Below, one piece after another: positions 1 through 6,650 of a DNA stretch of 6,650 nt. Below the pieces are notes generated by a model. That model worked only from the letters and a program-made list of their open reading frames with translations, had not been told where the DNA came from and did no database searches. A program made the translations under genes and the position numbers. Positions within the stretch are counted from its first letter, which is position 1; each line of letters starts with the position of its first letter. The stretch comes from a bacterium (GTDB lineage Bacteria; Krumholzibacteriota; Krumholzibacteriia; LZORAL124-64-63): positions 1 to 6,650 of the forward strand of contig JABIBH010000051.1 of the NCBI GenBank assembly GCA_018652925.1, given 5' to 3'.

Positions 1-624
1 AGCACTGATTACGACAACCTGTTCAAAAACGCGCCGCATGCCACTTTCCGAAACATCGCCATTTGTGAAACTATAAGCACTGGACTCGATTGTATCAAAA
101 TCATTTGCAGCAATTCTGTCATATTTGCTGTTGGTTATCAGCTTGTCCAAAAGGACCACGCTTGAACTCGCATCAATGACTCTAGCATGAACAGAAACAA
201 ACAAATCGCGGTCGACCCATTGTCTCCACAACCCGAACTTTCGACCAGCATTGGGATAAGCCAAGCCTACTTCTTTCAGGTTGAACACGATGCTGTAATC
301 ACCGACAGGTTTGATAAATTCAGTATCATCCTGAGAGCCAGCAGAAGACGATTCATCCAACAACACTGTATGACCAGCATTTGTCAATACTGTTGTCAAT
401 GCCTCAAGAAGGAGGTCATTAGCTTCATGAGTTGAAGATGGCACAAAAACTACATCTGCTTTTTGATCAGGAATTGTGCCACCGATTTTTTCAGCAACAT
501 CAAAAAGCATAGCTCGCACTTCAAATAAATTGCTTTGTACCTCAACTGAATTTTCATCAGCAAAAAGAGGCAACGCTGCAGCAATCATTAAAGTCGAAAA
601 TATTAAAAAAGACCAGAATTTCAC
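1..624 (-). CDS. Exported protein of unknown function, 3' end beyond the window
   Basis: I do not recognise this gene. A GTG start at 624-622 opens a frame with no stop for 208 codons, reaching base 1, so the C-terminus is missing. Residues 1-22 look like a Sec signal peptide: Lys2, a hydrophobic core around residues 6-21, and a likely cleavage at LFA|DEN. There is no Cys near the site, so it is not an obvious lipoprotein. Residues 29-48 look helical. Residues 69-88 (LLLEALTTVLTNAGHTVLLD) read as helix then strand. A polar Ser/Asp-rich loop follows at about 91-100. Residues 109-170 hold strand-like segments, including GLAYPNAG, LWRQWVDRDLFVSVHARVID and VVLLD. This alternation resembles the periplasmic alpha/beta folds of the FlgO/CsgG/TolB-N kind, but that is a weak inference. 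It starts 1 bp after rimO with its own strong ribosome binding site, and codon use matches its neighbours. The reading frame is well supported; the function is open. Confidence 0.82.
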   Translation of the reverse strand, partial: MKFWSFLIFSTLMIAAALPLFADENSVEVQSNLFEVRAMLFDVAEKIGGTIPDQKADVVFVPSSTHEANDLLLEALTTVLTNAGHTVLLDESSSAGSQDDTEFIKPVGDYSIVFNLKEVGLAYPNAGRKFGLWRQWVDRDLFVSVHARVIDASSSVVLLDKLITNSKYDRIAANDFDTIESSAYSFTNGDVSESGMRRVFEQVVVISA

Positions 625-625
625 G

Positions 626-1996
626 CTAATCCTCCAATAATTGTACAGCTAGGGAATCGTAAGCTGTCACATCAACAAGTTTAGAATTTACCCACTGTCC
701 AGCCTTCAAGCCTTGAGCATCCAGAAGGACCACACCATCAATATCATAACCAAGATAAGGAGTGCGTGCTACCGCAACTTTACTGCCAGACAGTAAACCT
801 GATTGCGAAAAACCGGCAATCAATTCTTTCCACTGCTCGACTGGTTCGATTGAGTCTACTAAAAGTAACTGTTTGCTATCTTTTTTCAACAACTGGCGTT
901 GCAGTGAGTGCTCGCTCTGCAAATCCATCAAGCGGGCTTCCCTATCGGCAACTTCTTCGTCGTCAACAGTTAACTCCAGCTCAGCACCTGCAGTTCCAAT
1001 TTCAGGCGAATAACTATAAGTTCCCAAGTGATCAAATCTCACTGCTTCCATGAAATCAGCAGTCATCTCGATATCAGATTCTTCTTCTCCCGGAAAGCCG
1101 AGCAACACAGTAGTGCGTAATGCTATATCTGGTCTTGCGGATCGCAAGTCTGTGAACAATTTCAAGGTTGTATCGATATTAAATGGCCTGTTCATTGCAC
1201 GGAGCACTTTTGGCGATGCATGTTGAATTGGCATATCAAGATATGGCACTACTTTTTCTATCGATAAAAGATTTTTTAGATCATCTGTTGGAATGATACC
1301 GGGATATAAATAAAGTAATCGAATCCAGATTATGCCGTCAACTTTTGATAATTCAGTTACCAACTGCAACAGGTTTTCACCAGAATCCCTGCCGTAATCG
1401 CTTGTGTTTTGTGAAACCAGTATTATTTCCAGGACACCAGAAGCTGCAAGTTGCTTAACTTCAGTAACAATATCTATAATCGACCTGCTGCGCTGTTTGC
1501 CTCGGATACGTGGGATACGACAAAATGAACAGTTGTAATTGCATCCTTCACTGATTTTCACAAAAGCAACATGAGATGGTGTCAGTATTTCCCGCTCTTG
1601 AAATCCGGAATATTCCACCAGGTCTGGAGAGCTGATTTCTATCATCTTTTCGCCATCGAATACTTTTTCGATTACCTGATCAAAGTTCCCCACTCCTGCT
1701 ATATGATCAACTTCAGGAAATCGACTGGCAATCTCAGAGCTATGTTCCTGTGATAAACAACCAATAACAATCAGGGTTCTGTCATCTTTACGTTGGCATA
1801 GATCTTCTATTGCATCGTAGCTATCTCTGCGAGCAGCATCGATAAATCCGCAGGTATTCAGTACCCAGACATCCGCATCATCCAATTCGGTTGTTGGCAC
1901 CAAACCCCTATTCTTGAACTTGCCAAGCAAAACCTCTGAATCAACAAGGTTTTTGTCACAGCCAATGGTCATTGTGTGAACTTTTAACGGTCTCAC
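626..1996 (-). CDS. rimO: Ribosomal protein S12 (aspartate-C3) methylthiotransferase RimO
   Basis: A cytoplasmic radical-SAM enzyme that adds a methylthio group to the beta carbon of a conserved aspartate of ribosomal protein S12. At 456 aa it is the usual family length. The N-terminal UPF0004 domain (about 3-125) starts with GCDKNLVDSE, close to the RimO signature, and holds the three cysteines of the auxiliary 4Fe-4S cluster: Cys13, Cys49 (NTCGF) and Cys80. The radical-SAM domain (about 140-365) carries CNYNCSFC, with Cys152, Cys156 and Cys159 binding the second cluster, then RIRGKQRSR, YLDMPIQHAS and LLGFPGEEE. Residues about 370-445 form the C-terminal TRAM domain. KNLVDSE and the IQHAS block favour RimO over the tRNA enzymes MiaB and MtaB. 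Two spots differ from the usual family text: SQNTSDYG where AQDTTRYG is common, and TPYLGYDIDG near the DAPEIDG position. The GTG start overlaps the ftsK stop (GTGA), suggesting translational coupling. Confidence 0.95.
   Translation of the reverse strand: MRPLKVHTMTIGCDKNLVDSEVLLGKFKNRGLVPTTELDDADVWVLNTCGFIDAARRDSYDAIEDLCQRKDDRTLIVIGCLSQEHSSEIASRFPEVDHIAGVGNFDQVIEKVFDGEKMIEISSPDLVEYSGFQEREILTPSHVAFVKISEGCNYNCSFCRIPRIRGKQRSRSIIDIVTEVKQLAASGVLEIILVSQNTSDYGRDSGENLLQLVTELSKVDGIIWIRLLYLYPGIIPTDDLKNLLSIEKVVPYLDMPIQHASPKVLRAMNRPFNIDTTLKLFTDLRSARPDIALRTTVLLGFPGEEESDIEMTADFMEAVRFDHLGTYSYSPEIGTAGAELELTVDDEEVADREARLMDLQSEHSLQRQLLKKDSKQLLLVDSIEPVEQWKELIAGFSQSGLLSGSKVAVARTPYLGYDIDGVVLLDAQGLKAGQWVNSKLVDVTAYDSLAVQLLED
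631..635 (-). promoter_or_regulatory. Ribosome binding site of the exported-protein gene
   Basis: The minus strand reads GGAGG here, 6 nt before the GTG at 624. It lies inside the last codons of rimO (Leu-Glu-Asp-stop). This site decides the GTG start: the predicted product then begins with a basic residue and a hydrophobic core, as expected for a signal peptide. Confidence 0.85.
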
Positions 1997-4401
1997 TCAG
2001 TATCTCCATCGCCACTTGTCAGTGCTTGCAGTTCTTCCATTGTCATCAGAACTTCTCGTGCTTTACTACCAACAAATGGTCCCACGATGCCAGCTTCTTC
2101 GAGTTGGTCCATCATTCTGCCAGCTCGAGCATAACCAACACTGAGTTTGCGTTGCAACATCGATGTTGAGCCTTGCTGAGTTGTTACAACAACTTGCCTG
2201 GCTTGCTCAAATAGAGCATCGCCTGCACTGTTTACTCCACCAATTGATGCAGCTTTCTCTTCTGTCAATTCTATATGTCTTGTTGTATCGCTGTAATTAC
2301 GCCAGTGCTCAGCAATAGCTTCACATTCCTCAACATCAACAAATGCTCCATGAACACGCATCGGCATTGCCCTACCTGGCATCAGATAAAGCATATCTCC
2401 CTTACCAAGCAATTTTTCTGCTCCCTTGGTATCGAGAATTGTTCTTGAGTCATTCATCTGCACAACCTTGAAAGATATTCGACAAGGAATGTTAGCTTTG
2501 ATTACACCGGTTAACACATCTACACTTGGTCGCTGAGTTGCCAGAACCAGGTGAATACCAACTGCACGAGCCTTTTGGGCGAGTCGCGTAATTGGCAGTT
2601 CAACTTCTTGTCCAAGTTGGACCATCAAGTCTGCGAGCTCATCTACAAAGCATACATAATAAGGCATTGGTTCAGTTATTTGTTCGCCATCCTTGTCCAT
2701 AATTATACCGGCTGCAACTTTAACATTGTAGCCTTCAATGTTACGAACTGAGTGACGAGCAAGCCGTCGATATCTGAAGTCCATCTGAGCTTCAAGCCAT
2801 TTCAAAGCTCTGAGTGCTTTTTTCGGCTCTGTCACAACACTGTGCAACAGATGAGGAATTCCATTATAGGCATTGAGCTCAAGCATCTTGGGGTCAATGA
2901 GCATCAGTCTTACAATTGTTGGGTCGCACCGCATAAGGAGTGAAACAATCATTGCATTGACGCTTACACTTTTTCCACTACCTGTCGACCCAGCGACAAG
3001 CAAGTGTGGCAAGGCAGCCAGGTCAATAACTGTAGGTTCGCCAAAAACATCTCGACCAAGAACTACAGACAGAGGCTTATCCATTTTGTCTGCAGCACGT
3101 GACAAGACCTCACGCATATAAACTTTTTGTTGAACTGGGTTTGGAATTTCAATACCGACAGCAGCTTTTCCTGGTATTGGTGCTTCCATACGAATCGATT
3201 GTGCACGCATTGCCAGAGCCAGGTCATCGGCCCTTTGGACTATGGCATTAACCTTCACACCAGCTGCAGGCTGGTACTCAAAAGTAGTAACAACAGGCCC
3301 TGGTCTGACATCCTTGACCGTACCATTGACTCCAAACGATTTTAACGTCTCTTCCAGCAAATCGGCAGCAGCATTAAGATCTTCTTCCGAGATGTCAGTA
3401 GATACTTCCGGTGGCTTCTCAAGCAAGTCCATTGATGGCAATGGAACGTCAGCAGCTCCTGGATTAAGAAGTGACTCTTGTTCAGTAACTACCACAGCAG
3501 AGTCGCCAGTCGGTTTTTGAATTTCCGGTTTAGTAACAACTGGTTGGAATGGTATTTCCGGTTGTTCAACAGGGGCATCCGCTTTGCCTGCATCCTCATC
3601 CTCTACTACGTGAACTTTGCGTGGTTCATTACTTGCAACTTCTGCTGGTGCAGAAATTTTGCGATCAGCCTTTTTAGTTTTAGTAACAGTTTTAGAGCCT
3701 TTCATGCTTCCAATTTCTTCACCTACACCACGCCAGAGATTCCAGATACTTTTGACTAACATCCATGGTGACTTGATAACAAAGAGAACAAGCACTCCCA
3801 AGCCTGTAAAGGCATTTGCAAAAAACGTGATTATTGGAGACACGACTTTAAATAATGGCTTCAGCCACGGCCTCAACAGCAGAAGTATTCCAGTAAGTAA
3901 CAGGAACGACAAAAAAATCAGTGATCCCCATTTGCTGAAAAGTCTGCCAAAACCTAGTGCAATATAATAACCAAAAAAACCACCCCACTGAGCAGCAGCT
4001 TCTCCCGAAGGTGCAATTTCAGATTGGCCTAGCCATGCGCTTGAGGTAATCCAGAGAGGCAATAGCCTTGTTGCCGGGTCTTGAAATAATGATTTATTTA
4101 TAAATAGTCTACGGCTTCCAGACCAGAGCAACCAGAGCCCAAACAGCCAGCACCATACATTACCCAGGGCAGCACGAACTAAAAGGGAAAGAGCTGACCC
4201 GACTGGGCCACCACGATTTGAGGCATCAAAAATTGTGAGTTCGCTGTTGCCGTTTAAAACATCTTTCCACAATGGGGCTTCAGATGAAAGTGAAAGTAGT
4301 AAAAACAACCCGATCGCAAAAAGTAACACACCTTCACTGCGACCAGATTTAAACCAACTATTGGAATTCGAAGCTTTCTTACGCTTTTTCCTCGCTACCA
4401 C
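1993..4401 (-). CDS. ftsK: DNA translocase FtsK (FtsK/SpoIIIE family)
   Basis: A septum-anchored, ATP-driven DNA pump that clears and aligns chromosome termini at division. Read from the GTG at 4401 it is 802 aa. A basic N-terminus (VARKKRKK) is followed by hydrophobic membrane segments at about 24-40, 70-94, 140-153, 158-177 and 190-210. A low-complexity linker rich in Pro, Glu, Val and Lys spans about 232-335 and is short compared with E. coli FtsK. The alpha domain (about 340-440) precedes the motor domain, with Walker A GSTGSGKS at 471-478, [10 protein letters not shown] at 501-510, a Walker B region ending VDELADLM at 586-593, and [12 protein letters not shown] at 621-632. The C-terminal gamma winged helix (about 727-790, with [19 protein letters not shown]) is the part that in the family reads polar DNA signals and activates XerD. 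The start is uncertain: an in-frame ATG at 4428 (811 aa) has GAGGT 8 nt upstream, and a TTG at 4473 opens the frame further. I chose GTG for the smaller overlap with accC and the typical basic start. Confidence 0.95.
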   Translation of the reverse strand: MVARKKRKKASNSNSWFKSGRSEGVLLFAIGLFLLLSLSSEAPLWKDVLNGNSELTIFDASNRGGPVGSALSLLVRAALGNVWCWLFGLWLLWSGSRRLFINKSLFQDPATRLLPLWITSSAWLGQSEIAPSGEAAAQWGGFFGYYIALGFGRLFSKWGSLIFLSFLLLTGILLLLRPWLKPLFKVVSPIITFFANAFTGLGVLVLFVIKSPWMLVKSIWNLWRGVGEEIGSMKGSKTVTKTKKADRKISAPAEVASNEPRKVHVVEDEDAGKADAPVEQPEIPFQPVVTKPEIQKPTGDSAVVVTEQESLLNPGAADVPLPSMDLLEKPPEVSTDISEEDLNAAADLLEETLKSFGVNGTVKDVRPGPVVTTFEYQPAAGVKVNAIVQRADDLALAMRAQSIRMEAPIPGKAAVGIEIPNPVQQKVYMREVLSRAADKMDKPLSVVLGRDVFGEPTVIDLAALPHLLVAGSTGSGKSVSVNAMIVSLLMRCDPTIVRLMLIDPKMLELNAYNGIPHLLHSVVTEPKKALRALKWLEAQMDFRYRRLARHSVRNIEGYNVKVAAGIIMDKDGEQITEPMPYYVCFVDELADLMVQLGQEVELPITRLAQKARAVGIHLVLATQRPSVDVLTGVIKANIPCRISFKVVQMNDSRTILDTKGAEKLLGKGDMLYLMPGRAMPMRVHGAFVDVEECEAIAEHWRNYSDTTRHIELTEEKAASIGGVNSAGDALFEQARQVVVTTQQGSTSMLQRKLSVGYARAGRMMDQLEEAGIVGPFVGSKAREVLMTMEELQALTSGDGDTE
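2004..2007 (-). promoter_or_regulatory. Ribosome binding site of rimO
   Basis: The minus strand reads GGAG 7 nt before the GTG at 1996, inside the last codons of ftsK. It supports GTG as the rimO start over the internal ATG eight codons later, which would leave only two residues before the conserved GCDKN motif. Confidence 0.75.
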
Positions 4402-5764
4402 TTTTTTCCATCCCCTCCATGAGAGCATCCATTTCGACCTCAAGGAACTTTGTAGTGGCATCGCCATCAACAAACGTCTTATTCACCATCACTTGCAGAT
4501 GAAATGGCATCGACGTTGGCTGACCTTCAATAACACATTCCTCAAGAACACGTTTCATCCTCAAGATCGCTTCCTTGCGATCCTTACCATAAGTAATAAT
4601 TTTTGCCAGTAATGAGTCATAATAAGGTGGAACAACATAACCTGAATAAATATGGCTGTCTACACGAACTCCTGGTCCACCCGGGAAGTGAATATAACTT
4701 ATCTTACCAGGTCTGGGCATAAAGTCCTTTGAAGGATCTTCAGCGTTAATTCTGCACTCAATAGCATGGCCTCTTACTTTGACTTCATCCTGCTCAAGTT
4801 CAAGATGGTCACCATCAGCAACCACAATCTGCCACTTCATCAAATCGATTCCTGTGACAATTTCACTGACAGTATGTTCAACCTGGATACGAGTATTCAT
4901 TTCCATGAAGTAAAACGAACCATCTTCATCAAGCAGGAACTCAACAGTCCCAGCAGAATCATATCCACACTCTGCTGCCAATCTCACAGCAGCCTCTCCC
5001 ATATCAGAGCGCAACTTGTCATCTACAGCTGGAGATGGAGATTCCTCAACCAACTTCTGCAGACGCCGCTGAACGGAGCAATCCCTCTCACCCATATGGA
5101 TAATTTTGCCATGTTTATCGGCAATAAGCTGAACTTCAATGTGTCGTGGATTGACCAGATATTTCTCGATGTAAACGCCATCGTTACCAAAAGCAGAACC
5201 AGCTTCACTTTTTGCAGTTATATAACCATTACGTAACTCGGCTTCATTGTGTGCAATGCGTAACCCTTTGCCACCGCCACCAGCTGTTGCTTTAATGATT
5301 ACCGGATAGCCAGCATCGTTTGCAAATTCGATAGCTTCATTAACGCTTTTTAACAGACCTGGGCTGCCGGGTACAATTGGAACACCAGCTTTTTTTGCAG
5401 TACTTCTGGCTTGAGCTTTATCTCCCATACTGCTGATAACACTTGGAGCTGGGCCTATCCAGGCAATATTATGCGCAAGACACATCTCAGCGAAATCAGC
5501 ATTTTCAGCCAGAAAACCATATCCTGGATGAATAGCATCTGCATTGGTTATCTCTGCAGCAGCGATAATATTTGAAACTTTCAAGTAACTATCTTTAGAA
5601 GCAGGTTTTCCCACACAAACAGATTCATCGGCGTATTTAACATGAAGTGACTCAGCGTCAGCAGTAGAGTGTACAGCAACACACTCAATACCTAGCTCAC
5701 GACAAGCACGCATTATCCGCAATGCAATCTCGCCCCTGTTGGCCACAAGAACTTTTTTAAACAT
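4379..5764 (-). CDS. accC: Biotin carboxylase subunit of acetyl-CoA carboxylase
   Basis: Uses ATP and bicarbonate to carboxylate the biotin carried by AccB, the first half-reaction of acetyl-CoA carboxylase in the cytoplasm. The N-terminal domain begins with the family text [17 protein letters not shown] and includes [10 protein letters not shown] at 79-88. The ATP-grasp domain has Lys116 (GDKAQAR), Lys158, the glycine loop AGGGGKG at 161-167, His208, [12 protein letters not shown] ending at Lys237, Glu275 and the catalytic block [10 protein letters not shown] at 288-297 (Glu288, Asn290, Arg292, Gln294, Val295, Glu296). Arg338, the conserved active-site arginine, sits in ECRINAEDP. All key residues are present. 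At 461 aa it is slightly longer than the usual 445-450, the excess being a polar tail ([13 protein letters not shown]) whose end overlaps the start of ftsK. The ATG has GAGGAG 5 nt upstream, and the gene lies 23 bp after accB, its functional partner. Absence of a fused carboxyl carrier or carboxyltransferase domain argues against pyruvate or acyl-CoA carboxylases. Confidence 0.98.
   Translation of the reverse strand: MFKKVLVANRGEIALRIMRACRELGIECVAVHSTADAESLHVKYADESVCVGKPASKDSYLKVSNIIAAAEITNADAIHPGYGFLAENADFAEMCLAHNIAWIGPAPSVISSMGDKAQARSTAKKAGVPIVPGSPGLLKSVNEAIEFANDAGYPVIIKATAGGGGKGLRIAHNEAELRNGYITAKSEAGSAFGNDGVYIEKYLVNPRHIEVQLIADKHGKIIHMGERDCSVQRRLQKLVEESPSPAVDDKLRSDMGEAAVRLAAECGYDSAGTVEFLLDEDGSFYFMEMNTRIQVEHTVSEIVTGIDLMKWQIVVADGDHLELEQDEVKVRGHAIECRINAEDPSKDFMPRPGKISYIHFPGGPGVRVDSHIYSGYVVPPYYDSLLAKIITYGKDRKEAILRMKRVLEECVIEGQPTSMPFHLQVMVNKTFVDGDATTKFLEVEMDALMEGMEKSGSEEKA
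4412..4418 (-). promoter_or_regulatory. Probable ribosome binding site of ftsK
   Basis: The minus strand reads GGAGGGG inside the accC coding region, about 10-12 nt before the GTG at 4401. The spacing is slightly long. A competing site, GAGGT at 4437-4441, serves the ATG at 4428 with 8 nt spacing. Both lie in AccC Glu codons (GAG GGG and GAG GTC), so either match could be accidental. Confidence 0.45.
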
Positions 5765-5769
5765 TAGAG

Positions 5770-5775
5770 CTCCTC
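5770..5775 (-). promoter_or_regulatory. Ribosome binding site of accC
   Basis: The minus strand reads GAGGAG in the 23-bp accB-accC gap, 5 nt before the ATG at 5764. It fits the start that yields the conserved [14 protein letters not shown]-terminus. Confidence 0.85.
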
Positions 5776-5787
5776 AGCTGTAGAAAA

Positions 5788-6234
5788 TCAGGAAGGATCA
5801 ATCAGAAACATCAGAGCTTCAGCTTCAATTGGCTGAGCATCATCAATGCAAATTTCTTTGATGGTGCCACTGAATTCTGCTTCGATTTCATTCATAACTT
5901 TCATTGCTTCCACAATGCAAAGTACCTGACCCGAACTTACCTTATCACCAACATTAACAAAAACAGGTGAATCAGGTGAAGGAGCAGAATAGTATGTTCC
6001 TACAATTGGGGAATTAACTTCTCTCCAACCAGCTCTGGCAGGATCCACTGCAGCTGCTGCAGCTTCTACCGGTGCCACTGCAACCTGAGCAGCAGGAGCA
6101 ACTGTTACAGTTTCCACAACTTGTGCAGATTGTTTTTTGATTCTGATAGTATTATCGCCACTTGTGATTTCCAGTTCATGGATACCGCTATCCTCAACCA
6201 GCTTGACAAATTCCTTGATTTTCTTGAGGTCCAT
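5788..6234 (-). CDS. accB: Biotin carboxyl carrier protein of acetyl-CoA carboxylase
   Basis: The small carrier whose biotin is carboxylated by AccC and then delivers CO2 to acetyl-CoA on the carboxyltransferase (AccA/AccD, not in this window). It is 148 aa, a typical length. Residues 1-36 form the conserved N-terminal segment (MDLKKIKEFVKLVEDSGIHE) thought to contact the biotin carboxylase. Residues 37-68 are a flexible Ala/Val/Pro linker. Residues about 73-147 are the biotinyl domain: SPIVGTYYSAPSPDSPVF includes the 'thumb' loop typical of the acetyl-CoA carboxylase carrier, and EAMKVMNEIEA holds the biotin-accepting Lys112. The residue after that lysine is Val instead of the Met of E. coli, a conservative change. 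The ATG has a good ribosome binding site; the gene follows efp by 25 bp and precedes accC by 23 bp, consistent with coordinated production of the two subunits. Confidence 0.98.
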   Translation of the reverse strand: MDLKKIKEFVKLVEDSGIHELEITSGDNTIRIKKQSAQVVETVTVAPAAQVAVAPVEAAAAAVDPARAGWREVNSPIVGTYYSAPSPDSPVFVNVGDKVSSGQVLCIVEAMKVMNEIEAEFSGTIKEICIDDAQPIEAEALMFLIDPS

Positions 6235-6242
6235 TCTTGAAT

Positions 6243-6247
6243 CTCCT
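6243..6247 (-). promoter_or_regulatory. Ribosome binding site of accB
   Basis: The minus strand reads AGGAG in the 25-bp efp-accB gap, 8 nt before the ATG at 6234. The gap is too short for a promoter plus terminator, which supports co-transcription with efp. Confidence 0.85.
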
Positions 6248-6259
6248 GTTGTAAATTAG

Positions 6260-6650
6260 CTAAACCCTGCCAAGATATTTCTTGGTTCGGGTATCAATTT
6301 TAAGAATTTCACCGATTTCAATGAAGAGTGGGACTAAAACGACAAGCCCGGTTTCCATTGTTGCAGGCTTGGTTCCACCTTGAGCTGTGTCACCTTTTAA
6401 GCCAGGGTCAGTATCGGCAACTTTCAAGTCAACTGTCTGTGGTGGCTCAACTGTCAATGGTATGTTGTCACGAAGCAACATACTGACAGTCTCGCTCTCT
6501 TTCACATACAATGGCAAGTCTCCCAAAGTATCTTTTGGCAGAGAAACCTGCTCATATGTCTCAAGACTCATAAAAGTGAGAAAATCGGCATCGGCAAAAA
6601 GGAACTGATGATCGCGCCTTTCAAGCCTGACATCATCAACTTTCTCGCCA
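6260..6650 (-). CDS. efp: Translation elongation factor P, N-terminus beyond the window
   Basis: EF-P binds ribosomes stalled at consecutive prolines, between the P and E sites, and promotes peptide bond formation. The frame is open from codon 6649-6647 to the TAG at 6262-6260, giving 129 residues; by alignment from memory with the 188-residue E. coli protein these begin near residue 59. The missing part is the KOW-like domain I with the loop residue that is modified in many bacteria (Lys34 in E. coli), so the modification type cannot be judged here. Visible are domain II, starting in GEKVDDVRLERRDHQFLFAD and running into FLTFMSLETYEQV, and domain III with the strongly conserved TDPGLKGDTA, GTKPATMETG, VPLFIEIGE and KIDTRT. 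The C-terminus ends in GRV, the family norm. An internal ATG at 6571 is not the start, because conserved EF-P sequence continues upstream of it. It appears to be the first visible gene of the operon. Confidence 0.97.
   Translation of the reverse strand, partial: GEKVDDVRLERRDHQFLFADADFLTFMSLETYEQVSLPKDTLGDLPLYVKESETVSMLLRDNIPLTVEPPQTVDLKVADTDPGLKGDTAQGGTKPATMETGLVVLVPLFIEIGEILKIDTRTKKYLGRV

Noticed and set aside
187..435. 82-codon plus-strand frame at the left end
   Set aside because: It is antisense to the exported-protein gene, which has a strong ribosome binding site, signal peptide and a longer uninterrupted frame.
3655..3700. Short TTTTAG/AGTAAC repeats
   Set aside because: They encode the Lys/Thr-rich beginning of the FtsK linker (KTVTKTKK) and show no regular period.
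4402..4473. Extension of ftsK to a TTG at 4473
   Set aside because: This would overlap accC by 95 bp, uses a rare start codon and adds residues unlike FtsK N-termini; the GTG at 4401 or ATG at 4428 is more plausible.
4235..4612. 125-codon plus-strand frame across the accC-ftsK junction
   Set aside because: It spans the ends of two well-supported minus-strand genes and its product has no recognisable domain, so it is most likely a chance antisense frame.
4766..5236. 156-codon open frame on the plus strand
   Set aside because: It lies wholly inside accC on the opposite strand, whose catalytic residues are intact; it has no recognisable motif and reads as a shadow of a constrained coding region.
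6045..6105. Repetitive GCTGCAGC-type stretch in accB
   Set aside because: It is explained by Ala/Val codons of the flexible linker; it is not a perfect inverted or direct repeat.
6235..6259. Possible promoter or terminator between efp and accB
   Set aside because: The gap is only 25 bp, holds a ribosome binding site and shows no hairpin with a T run.
6569..6571. ATG at 6571 as the start of a short 103-aa gene
   Set aside because: The conserved EF-P sequence continues in frame upstream to the window edge, so this is an internal methionine.

Overview
The window is a densely packed stretch of bacterial core genes, all read on the minus strand, so transcription runs from high to low coordinates. 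In reading order it holds the 3' two thirds of efp (elongation factor P), accB (biotin carrier of acetyl-CoA carboxylase), accC (biotin carboxylase), ftsK (chromosome translocase), rimO (ribosomal protein S12 methylthiotransferase) and the start of a gene for an unrecognised exported protein that runs off the left edge.

The spacing looks like one operon. The gaps are 25 bp (efp-accB) and 23 bp (accB-accC), each with a clear ribosome binding site. accC and ftsK then overlap by about 23 bp, ftsK and rimO overlap by 4 bp, and rimO is separated from the last gene by 1 bp. I see no terminator, no convincing internal promoter and no gap long enough to hide another gene. The promoter presumably lies upstream of efp, outside the window.

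Together the genes cover translation (EF-P relieves polyproline stalling; RimO modifies S12), the first committed step of fatty acid synthesis (AccB and AccC; the accA and accD carboxyltransferase genes are not here) and chromosome segregation (FtsK). The last gene encodes a protein with a Sec signal peptide and is the only one whose role cannot be read from its sequence.

The base composition is moderate (roughly 40-45% G+C by eye) and even across genes, with no sign of recent transfer. The efp-accB-accC order is widespread, including Firmicutes and FCB-type lineages. A non-lipoprotein exported product would fit a diderm, perhaps of the Fibrobacteres-Chlorobi-Bacteroidetes sphere or a related uncultured phylum, but this placement is a low-confidence inference. 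I found no mobile element, CRISPR array, RNA gene or defence system. The main item of interest is the unknown exported protein and its tight coupling to rimO.
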